Shown in pieces: positions 1 to 7,816 of a stretch of 7,816 nucleotides of DNA. Source of the DNA: Candidatus Omnitrophota bacterium (GTDB lineage: Bacteria; Omnitrophota; Koll11; Gygaellales; Profunditerraquicolaceae). Under the pieces are notes generated by a model that did no database searches, was not told where the DNA came from, and was given only the letters and a program-made list of their open reading frames with translations. The first letter of the stretch is position 1, and every line of letters begins with the position of its first letter. Location of the stretch: positions 1 to 7,816 of the forward strand of contig JAQTRA010000044.1 of NCBI GenBank assembly GCA_028712045.1. The letters are read 5' to 3'. The position numbers were made by a program, and so were the translations under genes.

Positions 1-147
1 CTTTCCAGCCTTAAGCGTTTTAAGGATGATGTGCGTGATGTGGCTGAAGGTTTTGAGTGCGGGATTGCTATTGGTGGTTTTGATCAATTAGCCGAAGGTG
101 ATATTATTGAGGCTTATGAGATAGAAAAAACAGCCAGAAAACTATGA
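1..147 (+). CDS. infB: Translation initiation factor IF-2, C-terminal end (partial)
   Basis: Frame 1 is open from the window edge to TGA at 145-147, giving the last 48 residues of a protein. The peptide begins [20 protein letters not shown] and continues [20 protein letters not shown]. This is the conserved end of IF-2 domain IV (C2), the beta-barrel that binds the formylmethionyl end of initiator tRNA: a SLKRFKDDV stretch, then a G-x-E-C-G-I segment, then GDIIE-x-Y-x-IE. IF-2 is the GTPase that brings initiator tRNA to the 30S subunit and promotes 50S joining. The G domain and the rest of the protein lie upstream of the window. The stop overlaps the trpS start in an ATGA (144-147), so the two genes are probably translationally coupled. 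The identification is secure despite the short fragment. Confidence 0.95.
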   Translation, partial: LSSLKRFKDDVRDVAEGFECGIAIGGFDQLAEGDIIEAYEIEKTARKL

Positions 148-1124
148 AAAAGATAATCTTAAGCGGGATGCGGCCGACGGGTAAATTACACCTTGGCCAT
201 CTGGTGGGAGCGCTGGATAATTGGGTCAAGCTTCAGGATGATTACGATTGTTTTTTTATGGTCGCGGATTGGCATGCGCTGATGTCCGAGTATGAACATC
301 CGGATAATCTTAAAGCTAATACACTGGATAATGTTATTGATTGGTTGTCTTGCGGGATTGACCCGGATAAATCTACTATTTTTATTCAATCGCAAGTGCC
401 GGAGCATCTTGAGCTTTATTTTATTCTTTCTTTGGTTACATCTTTAGGTTTGTTAGAGCGTTGCCCTACTTATAAAGAGCAGTTGCGCCAGGTGGCTAAT
501 CGTGACCTAAGTACTTATGGCTTTCTGGGTTATCCAGTTTTACAAGCCGCGGATATTTTGCTTTATAAAGCCAGCGTGGTTCCGGTAGGCGAAGACCAGC
601 TGCCGCATTTAGAATTAACCCGTCAGATAGTGCGTAAATTTAATCATCTTTATAAAACGGATTGTTTTATTGAACCCAAAGCCCTGCTTACCGAAACTAC
701 CCGTTTTCTGGGTTTAGATGGCCGTAAGATGAGCAAGAGCTATGATAATTATATCGCCTTATCTGAGGAGCCGGAAGTGATCCGGAAAAAAGTGCAAAGC
801 ATGATTACTGACCCGCAAAGAATTAAACTTACTGATTGCGGGCATCCGCAGAAGTGCAATGTTTTTAGTTATTATGCGACATTTTTCCCTCTGGATGTTA
901 AAGAAGCGCAGGAAAGGTGCATTAAGGCTCAGATCGGATGTACTGCTTGTAAAAAAGAGTTAGCGGGGAAATTAATTGACCGGTTAGCTCCCATTCAGGA
1001 AAAAAGGCGCGCTTTATTAAAAGATAAACCCCGCATCCAGGAAATATTATCTCAAGGTAATGCTCGGGCGCAGGCTAAGGCCGGCGCGACTATGTCGGAA
1101 GTTAAGCATTTGCTTAAAATTTAA
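144..1124 (+). CDS. trpS: Tryptophanyl-tRNA synthetase (TrpRS)
   Basis: This cytoplasmic class I aminoacyl-tRNA synthetase activates tryptophan with ATP and charges tRNA-Trp. The 326-residue length is normal for bacterial TrpRS. Visible motifs are the HIGH-type signature HLGH at residues 16-19, GEDQLPH at 149-155, and KMSKS at 195-199, which holds ATP in the active site. After the catalytic domain comes C238-x20-C259-x6-C266-x2-C269. This matches in order and near spacing the cysteine set (C-x22-C-x6-C-x2-C) that binds a [4Fe-4S] cluster in Thermotoga maritima TrpRS, so cluster binding is a reasonable inference. The ATG at 144 overlaps the infB stop by 4 nt and has no clear Shine-Dalgarno, so translation probably depends on coupling. 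[19 protein letters not shown] is a typical N-terminus, which supports this start. scpA follows after 2 nt. Confidence 0.97.
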   Translation: MKKIILSGMRPTGKLHLGHLVGALDNWVKLQDDYDCFFMVADWHALMSEYEHPDNLKANTLDNVIDWLSCGIDPDKSTIFIQSQVPEHLELYFILSLVTSLGLLERCPTYKEQLRQVANRDLSTYGFLGYPVLQAADILLYKASVVPVGEDQLPHLELTRQIVRKFNHLYKTDCFIEPKALLTETTRFLGLDGRKMSKSYDNYIALSEEPEVIRKKVQSMITDPQRIKLTDCGHPQKCNVFSYYATFFPLDVKEAQERCIKAQIGCTACKKELAGKLIDRLAPIQEKRRALLKDKPRIQEILSQGNARAQAKAGATMSEVKHLLKI

Positions 1125-1126
1125 AT

Positions 1127-1900
1127 ATGAATTATAAAATAAAATTAGAGATGTTTGAGGGGCCTTTAGACCTGTTGCTTTATCTGGTGAAGAAAGACCA
1201 CCTTAATATTTATGATATTCCAATTGCTAAAGTTACCCAACAATACCTGGAATATATTAATCTTATGCAGCTGATGGATTTAAATATTGCCGGTGAATTT
1301 TTAGTGATGGCCGCAACTCTGATGCAAATTAAATCTAAGATGTTGCTTCCGGCTTCGGAATTAGCCTTAGAGGAAGAGGAGATGGATCCGCGGGCTGAAT
1401 TAGTGAAAAGATTATTAGAGTATGAGAAGTTTAAACAGATCGCCGATAATTTGAGAGAAAGAGAGATCAGCCAGCAGGATGTTTTTAAGCGCGCTAAAAC
1501 TGACGCGCCCAATGAGTTTAAAGAGCAGGGTTCGCCGTCTGATACGTATTTTGAAGCCAGTATATTTGATTTGATCAATGCTTTTTCTCAGGCTTTAAAA
1601 GATGTCCCTAAAGAGGTTTTTTATGAAGTCATCAAAGATCAGTTTACTGTAGAGCAGAAAGTACACGATATTTTGCATCTTTTGCTGGTGGAAGCAGAGG
1701 TTAAACTCTCAAGTTTGTTTGGCAAAACTAAAAATAAATTAGAGATTATTGTGGTTTTCTTAGCGATTTTAGAATTAGCTAAAATGAAAGAAATTATTGC
1801 CCGCCAAAATGCGGCATTCGAAGATATTATTATATCCAGGAATAAGGAAAATATTATACCTTATGAGCGACGCGACCAGAGAAACCTTACTCAAGGCTAA
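1127..1900 (+). CDS. scpA: Segregation and condensation protein A (ScpA, kleisin)
   Basis: ScpA is the kleisin subunit that bridges the head domains of the SMC dimer in the bacterial condensin Smc-ScpA-ScpB, which compacts and helps segregate the chromosome. The 257-residue protein has the family's N-terminal signature FEGPLDLLLYLVKK (residues 10-23). The helical SMC-binding segment DLNIAGEFLVMAATLMQIKS lies at 51-70. An acidic patch (81-86) and a variable linker (about 110-140) follow. The C-terminal winged helix includes VVFLAILELAKMKEI (209-223). The start is 2 nt after trpS, as in many genomes where trpS or another gene precedes scpA. The usual next gene, scpB, is not present; ruvB follows instead. 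Residues after about 238 are a poorly conserved tail whose coding sequence overlaps the ruvB start by 38 nt. No Shine-Dalgarno is visible. Confidence 0.93.
   Translation: MNYKIKLEMFEGPLDLLLYLVKKDHLNIYDIPIAKVTQQYLEYINLMQLMDLNIAGEFLVMAATLMQIKSKMLLPASELALEEEEMDPRAELVKRLLEYEKFKQIADNLREREISQQDVFKRAKTDAPNEFKEQGSPSDTYFEASIFDLINAFSQALKDVPKEVFYEVIKDQFTVEQKVHDILHLLLVEAEVKLSSLFGKTKNKLEIIVVFLAILELAKMKEIIARQNAAFEDIIISRNKENIIPYERRDQRNLTQG
1841..1865 (+). promoter_or_regulatory. Possible ribosome binding site supporting the ruvB ATG at 1863
   Basis: AAGGA at 1844-1848 lies 14 nt before the ATG at 1863, inside the end of scpA. The spacing is longer than ideal, so the site is weak, but this ATG has better support than the in-frame TTG at 1797. 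The TTG would add 22 residues that do not resemble any RuvB N-terminus and would lengthen the overlap with scpA to 104 nt. Confidence 0.4.
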
Positions 1901-2915
1901 TCCGATAGTTAACCCGACAGTTGAGTCTGAAGAGGATATCGTCCTAAATATATCCCTGAGGCCGAAAAAATTTACTGAGTTTGTCGGTCATAAAGATATT
2001 GTGGATAATTTAAAGATCGCGATTACCGCAGCCCGGCAAAGAAAAGAGCCTTTAGAACATGTGCTTTTAAGCGGCCCGCCGGGATTAGGCAAAACTTCCC
2101 TGTCACATATTATCTCGCATGAGATGGGGGCTAAAATTACTGCCACCAGCGGCCCAGCTATTGAACGCGCCGGAGATTTAATCGGGATACTTACTAATTT
2201 AGAAAAAGGGGATATTCTTTTTATTGATGAAATCCACCGGATGTCTAAAGTAGTGGAAGAGTTTTTGTATCCGGCGATGGAAAGTTTTCAGATAGATTTT
2301 GTGATTGATAAAGGGCCTTATGCCAAAACCATCAAGTTTAATCTTAAGCCCTTTACTTTAATCGGGGCAACTACGCGTACCGGTTTATTGGCTGCCCCTT
2401 TACGCGGAAGATTCGGGATATTTTATAGCCTGGATTTTTATAAAATAGAAGATTTGGCTAAAATTATCCGTAATTCTGCGCTGCTGTTATCAGTTGAAAT
2501 CAATGAAGAAGCATCTTTAGAAATTGCCGGGCGCGCCCGCGGTACACCGCGGATTGCGAACCGGCTCTTGCGCCGGGTGCGGGATTACGCTCAGGTTTTA
2601 AAAATTAAAAAAGTAGATAAAGCAGCCAGCGCCAAGATACTAAATGACCTGGGTATTGACCAGGCCGGGTTTGATGATTTAGACCGTAAGGTATTAAAAT
2701 TGATCCTGGAGTCATTTGGCGGCGGGCCGGTAGGAATCGAATCTTTAGCGGCCAGCCTTAATGAAGAAGTTGATACTATTGCTGATACTGTTGAGCCTTA
2801 TCTTTTAAAAGCCGGTTATTTGAAACGAACTTCCCGGGGTAGGTTAGCGACTAAAAAAGCATTTGAGCATTTTGGCCTGAAGTTTAATCAAGAACAACAA
2901 GCAGAGGCTTTTTAG
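1863..2915 (+). CDS. ruvB: Holliday junction branch migration DNA helicase RuvB
   Basis: RuvB is the AAA+ ATPase ring that, with RuvA, drives branch migration of Holliday junctions during recombinational repair. From the ATG at 1863 the protein has 350 residues, slightly longer than the roughly 335-345 usual for the family. The sequence shows the N-terminal LRPKKFTEFVGH segment (32-43), Walker A GPPGLGKT (71-78), Walker B LFIDEIH (119-125), sensor 1 GATTR (168-172), and an arginine-finger region in PLRGRFG (179-185). It also has the sensor 2 block RGTPRIANRLLRR (226-238) and a C-terminal winged helix with GGGPVGIESLAA (286-297) and a final RTSRGR-x-AT segment. All catalytic residues look intact. 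The 38-nt overlap with scpA suggests coupled expression. ruvA and ruvC are not in this window; a ruvB-queA-tgt order is common in bacteria and here queH and another gene are interposed. Confidence 0.97.
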   Translation: MSDATRETLLKANPIVNPTVESEEDIVLNISLRPKKFTEFVGHKDIVDNLKIAITAARQRKEPLEHVLLSGPPGLGKTSLSHIISHEMGAKITATSGPAIERAGDLIGILTNLEKGDILFIDEIHRMSKVVEEFLYPAMESFQIDFVIDKGPYAKTIKFNLKPFTLIGATTRTGLLAAPLRGRFGIFYSLDFYKIEDLAKIIRNSALLLSVEINEEASLEIAGRARGTPRIANRLLRRVRDYAQVLKIKKVDKAASAKILNDLGIDQAGFDDLDRKVLKLILESFGGGPVGIESLAASLNEEVDTIADTVEPYLLKAGYLKRTSRGRLATKKAFEHFGLKFNQEQQAEAF

Positions 2916-2927
2916 AAGTTTTGTGTG

Positions 2928-3467
2928 ATGAAAATTTTATTGCATACCTGCTGCGCGCCTTGTTTAATCTATCCCTTGGAAAGGCTTAAAAGTCAAGGTT
3001 TTGAGGTTGAGGGATTTTATTATAATCCTAATATCCATCCGCTTGGTGAATATAATAAGCGTAGGCAAGCAGTTGAGGTTTTAAGCGGCCAGTTACAGCT
3101 TAAGGTTGAGTTTCCAGAATACAAACCAGCTGATTTCTTTCAGGCGATCAATAATCAAGAAGGTGCTGGCGCCCGATGCGCGATCTGCTGGTCTTTGCGT
3201 TTACAGAAAACAGCCCAAAAAGCGCGGGAAAAGGGTTTTGACGGTTTTACTTCAACTTTACTGGTCAGCCCGTATCAAAACCAGGAAGTTTTAAAGCAAT
3301 TAGGTATGCAAGCTGCGCTGGCTGCCGGAGTAGAATTTTATTACGAGGATTTCCGGCCGGGGTTTAAAAAGGCGCAGGCTGAGGCCAGAAACAAAGGGAT
3401 TTATTGCCAGAAATATTGTGGATGTATTTATTCAGAGATAGAGCGCTACCAGGAAATAAAAAAATGA
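2928..3467 (+). CDS. queH: Epoxyqueuosine reductase QueH (DUF208 family)
   Basis: QueH catalyses the last step of queuosine synthesis, reduction of epoxyqueuosine to queuosine in the tRNA anticodon wobble position, and replaces the unrelated cobalamin-dependent QueG in many bacteria. The 179-residue protein shows the family's cysteine pattern: HTCCAPC (6-12, with C8, C9 and C12), CAIC (84-87), and C160-x3-C164-G-C166 in a YCQKYCGCIYS ending. It also has YYNPNIHP (31-38), TSTLLVSPYQN (108-118) and GFKKAQ. These cysteines are expected to hold an Fe-S cluster and a second metal site, as in characterised QueH. I chose ATG 2928 over the adjacent GTG at 2925 because MKILLHTCC is the usual start. 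The gap after ruvB is 12 nt and no Shine-Dalgarno is evident. The TGA overlaps the next start in ATGA. queA and tgt downstream support the assignment. Confidence 0.95.
   Translation: MKILLHTCCAPCLIYPLERLKSQGFEVEGFYYNPNIHPLGEYNKRRQAVEVLSGQLQLKVEFPEYKPADFFQAINNQEGAGARCAICWSLRLQKTAQKAREKGFDGFTSTLLVSPYQNQEVLKQLGMQAALAAGVEFYYEDFRPGFKKAQAEARNKGIYCQKYCGCIYSEIERYQEIKK
3451..3466 (+). promoter_or_regulatory. Ribosome binding site deciding the start of the GHL10-like gene
   Basis: AGGA at 3451-3454 lies 9 nt before the ATG at 3464, a good Shine-Dalgarno spacing. It supports this ATG over an in-frame start at 3404, which would place 20 unrelated residues in front of a clear signal peptide and deepen the overlap with queH. 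Confidence 0.6.
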
Positions 3468-4654
3468 AAAACAAAATTTTGGCAGTATTCTTTTTTTGTT
3501 TACAACTTAGCTTAGGTTTAGCTTTTGCCCAGAGTAGCGACCAGGATAATGATCAAAACGTAATTGCCAGCTCCCGCCGGGGAGTATGGGTGTCAGTGTT
3601 TTCTGCCAAATCCATACTTTACACTAAAGAAGGTGTGGATAATCTGATTAACCAATGCAAAAAAGCCAAGATTAATGAGATTTATCTGCAGTTTTTTCAG
3701 TCCGGAAATGCTTATTATGATTCCAAGGTTTGCGATCGGTCTAAATATAACGAGATGGTTAAAGCGGCAGGAATCGATACGCTGGATCTCTTGCTGAGGC
3801 AGGCGCATGAGTTTGATATAAAAGTTTTTGCCTGGGTAAATGTTTTAAGTTTAGGAAAAAATAACAAAGCGGATATTTTAACTAAATTCGGTAATTCTAT
3901 CCTTACCCGGGACCAATATTTAAGGGCATCCCAAAGCGACGCCAATATGGAGTTAGATAAATATTATTTAAGAGAAGACCAGGTATTTCTTGAGCCGGGG
4001 GATCCCCGGATAGAGGAGTATATTTTAACCATTATCAATGAGATTATTAATCGCTATCCTTTGATCAGTGGAGTGCATTTGGATTATATCCGCTATCCAT
4101 CCCCGGTGCCATTTGTCCCCGGGTCGAGATTTAAAAAATTTGGCCTGACTTACGGCTATGGCGTAAAAAATTTGGAGCGGTTTAAAGAAAGCACCGGGCT
4201 TAATCCCCTGGATACATTAAATAACGAAGATGAATATTTGGCCTGGGATAATTGGAAGCGTCAGCAAATCACCGATCTCGTGCGTAAGATTTCCAGTTTA
4301 GTAAAAGTAAAATCAGAGGATTTATTGGTTTCCTGTGCGGTTATCCCGCTGACCGAGCGTGCCTATACCAATGCTTTTCAGGATTGGTCATTTTGGCTGG
4401 AAGATGGGATTATCGATTATGTTGTATTAATGTCTTATACTAAAGATAATCAGTTTATTAAAGAAATAGTAAAATCTGCGTTAGGCCACCGAGGCAAAGG
4501 AAAAGTCTATGTTGGCATAGGGCTATTCCTGATGAAAAATAACCCGGATTTATTTTATAACCAATACAAGATGATCGCTGGTTTATTCCCCGACGGGATT
4601 GTATTTTTCTCTATTGATGATTTGTCTGAAAAAATAATCGGTTATCTAAATTAA
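3464..4654 (+). CDS. Exported GHL10-like (DUF187-type) putative glycoside hydrolase
   Basis: This 396-residue protein begins with a classical signal peptide: a lysine-bearing start (MKNK), a hydrophobic core around residues 5-21, and a likely signal peptidase I site after AFA (20-22). It should act outside the cytoplasmic membrane. The mature part resembles the GHL10/DUF187 TIM-barrel family. RGVWVSVFSAKSI (39-51) matches the family's first strand, IYLQFFQSGNAYYDS (73-87) the second, and AHEFDIKVFAWVNVLSLGK (114-132) the third. EPGDPRIEEYI (177-187) is the 'pages end with a position in the barrel' segment, and GVHLDYIRYP (203-212) carries the acidic residue often placed at the active site of such barrels (D207). 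Further barrel strands occur at DYVVLMSY (318-325), VYVGIGLF (348-355) and GIVFFSIDD (378-386). Family members include enzymes acting on peptidoglycan glycan strands (E. coli DigH). The substrate here is unknown. A single-domain layout is seen, with no anchor. It overlaps queH by 4 nt, yet has no obvious link to queuosine. Confidence 0.75.
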   Translation: MKNKILAVFFFCLQLSLGLAFAQSSDQDNDQNVIASSRRGVWVSVFSAKSILYTKEGVDNLINQCKKAKINEIYLQFFQSGNAYYDSKVCDRSKYNEMVKAAGIDTLDLLLRQAHEFDIKVFAWVNVLSLGKNNKADILTKFGNSILTRDQYLRASQSDANMELDKYYLREDQVFLEPGDPRIEEYILTIINEIINRYPLISGVHLDYIRYPSPVPFVPGSRFKKFGLTYGYGVKNLERFKESTGLNPLDTLNNEDEYLAWDNWKRQQITDLVRKISSLVKVKSEDLLVSCAVIPLTERAYTNAFQDWSFWLEDGIIDYVVLMSYTKDNQFIKEIVKSALGHRGKGKVYVGIGLFLMKNNPDLFYNQYKMIAGLFPDGIVFFSIDDLSEKIIGYLN

Positions 4655-4729
4655 ATTAGGGACAGCGACTATTTTTTAGCCAGTCAGCACCCTATCTAAA
4701 AAAATAGTCGCTGTCCCTATTTATGCCAA
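4655..4729 (+). repeat. Long inverted-repeat (hairpin) element, REP- or MITE-like, filling the gap before queA
   Basis: The left arm (4657-4679) starts TAGGGACAGCGACTATT and continues with T-rich sequence ending in TAG. The right arm (4696-4719) is its reverse complement, ending TAGTCGCTGTCCCTA. The arms differ by one base: six T on the left against seven A on the right. Sixteen nt (4680-4695) form the loop. The core arm, beginning GGGACAG, is bounded by a TA dinucleotide at each end, which would fit a TA target duplication of a small non-autonomous element. It starts 3 nt after the upstream stop codon and ends 10 nt before the queA ATG. No coding function or transposase is present. The T-run lies within the stem and not after it, so this is not a standard intrinsic terminator, although the folded RNA could still affect stability or polarity. 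Confidence 0.85.
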
Positions 4730-7507
<2,778 letters not shown>

Positions 7508-7516
7508 TAGAAACAG

Positions 7517-7536
7517 AAAGGAGCAACAAAGAAATG
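7517..7536 (+). promoter_or_regulatory. Strong Shine-Dalgarno of rplS
   Basis: AAAGGAG at 7517-7523 is followed by a 10-nt spacer and the ATG at 7534. It lies in the 26-nt gap after trmD and is the only near-consensus Shine-Dalgarno in the window. Independent and strong initiation fits a ribosomal protein needed in larger amounts than TrmD. Confidence 0.85.
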
Positions 7537-7816
7537 GAAAAGTTAAAGATGATTGAAGCAGGTTTTACTAAGAAAGAGATGCCTAAATTTAATGTTGGTG
7601 ATACAGTTAAGGTGCTGACTAAGATTCCTGAGGGCCCGGATAAATTCCGCCTGCATCCTTTTGAGGGCGTGGTTATTTCGCAAAGCGGCTCAGGGCTGAA
7701 GACTAATTTTACCGTGCGCAAAGTTTCTTTTGGCGAGGGGATTGAGCGTGTTTTTCCGCTTTATTCTCCGTCTATTGAGCGTATTGAGGTTATCCGTTCC
7801 GGTAAAGTAAAAAGAG
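7534..7816 (+). CDS. rplS: Ribosomal protein bL19 (partial, C-terminus beyond window)
   Basis: bL19 is a 50S ribosomal protein at the 30S-50S interface. Ninety-four codons are seen before the window ends; the family is usually about 115-130 residues, so the last portion is missing. Recognisable segments are the [11 protein letters not shown] strand (17-27), [13 protein letters not shown] (43-55), the [18 protein letters not shown] block (59-76), and [18 protein letters not shown] (77-94). The stretch before FEG (PDKFRLHP) has one residue more than in E. coli or Bacillus, and the usual Gln there is His. The trmD-rplS order is conserved across bacteria and supports the call. It has its own strong Shine-Dalgarno. 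Confidence 0.96.
   Translation, partial: MEKLKMIEAGFTKKEMPKFNVGDTVKVLTKIPEGPDKFRLHPFEGVVISQSGSGLKTNFTVRKVSFGEGIERVFPLYSPSIERIEVIRSGKVKR

Noticed and set aside
186..407. Antisense open frames within trpS, scpA, the GHL10-like gene, queA and rplS (186-407, 1210-1578, 3593-3808, 3715-3945, 4753-5073, 7497-7721, all - strand)
   Set aside because: Each lies opposite a well-recognised gene, and the encoded peptides show no motif or family character. They are shadows of codon bias on the + strand.
1797..1862. TTG start giving a 372-residue RuvB
   Set aside because: The extra 22 residues do not look like RuvB and would be read from inside the ScpA winged helix; ATG 1863 gives a normal-length protein.
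3106..3294. 62-codon + strand frame inside queH
   Set aside because: It is in another frame of a conserved gene whose cysteine motifs cover the same DNA; the peptide has no recognisable features.
3404..3463. In-frame start at 3404 for the GHL10-like gene
   Set aside because: It would add 20 residues before a clear signal peptide; the ATG at 3464 has a good Shine-Dalgarno and an ATGA overlap with queH.
3995..4009. Short palindrome (CCGGGG-GAT-CCCCGG) in the GHL10-like gene
   Set aside because: It encodes part of the conserved EPGDPR segment, and six-base arms in GC-rich codons can arise by chance.
4657..4719. Hairpin as an intrinsic terminator
   Set aside because: The T-run is inside the stem and pairs with the A-run; no T-tract follows the right arm. 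Termination cannot be excluded but the structure is not the standard type.

Overview
The window is a densely packed, single-strand block of bacterial housekeeping genes. Ten protein-coding genes all read on the + strand: infB (3' end only), trpS, scpA, ruvB, queH, a secreted GHL10-type glycoside-hydrolase-like gene, queA, tgt, trmD and rplS (5' part only). Most junctions are overlaps (4, 38, 4 and 10 nt) or gaps of 1-12 nt, which suggests one long transcription unit or a few nested ones. The only non-coding stretch longer than 30 nt is the 75-nt gap before queA, and a long near-perfect inverted repeat nearly fills it. I see no tRNA, rRNA, CRISPR array, transposase gene, phage gene or convincing promoter or terminator.

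Layout: (1) 1-147 is the C-terminal end of translation initiation factor IF-2. (2) 144-2915 holds trpS, scpA and ruvB, covering tRNA charging, chromosome condensation and Holliday-junction migration. (3) 2928-6836 is a queuosine block holding the last three steps of tRNA queuosine synthesis: Tgt inserts preQ1, QueA adds the epoxycyclopentanediol from SAM, and QueH reduces epoxyqueuosine to queuosine. A gene for an exported GHL10-like protein and the hairpin repeat sit inside this block. (4) 6827-7816 is trmD followed by rplS, the usual distal half of the rpsP-rimM-trmD-rplS operon, here attached directly to tgt. tRNA and translation functions dominate: IF-2, TrpRS, QueH, QueA, Tgt, TrmD and bL19.

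Organism: the genes are clearly bacterial, moderately AT-rich, and mostly start without an obvious Shine-Dalgarno sequence; rplS is the clear exception. Using QueH in place of QueG, the Thermotoga-like cysteine set in TrpRS, and the unusual joining of infB-trpS-scpA-ruvB-queH-queA-tgt-trmD-rplS suggest a little-studied or uncultured lineage. A candidate phylum such as Omnitrophota is my guess, but it rests on general impression and not on a diagnostic marker.

I did not find an undescribed defence or mobile system. The points most worth following up are the hairpin element at 4657-4719, a Glu in place of the catalytic Asp169 in TrmD, the probable Fe-S cysteine set in TrpRS, and the secreted enzyme placed among the queuosine genes.
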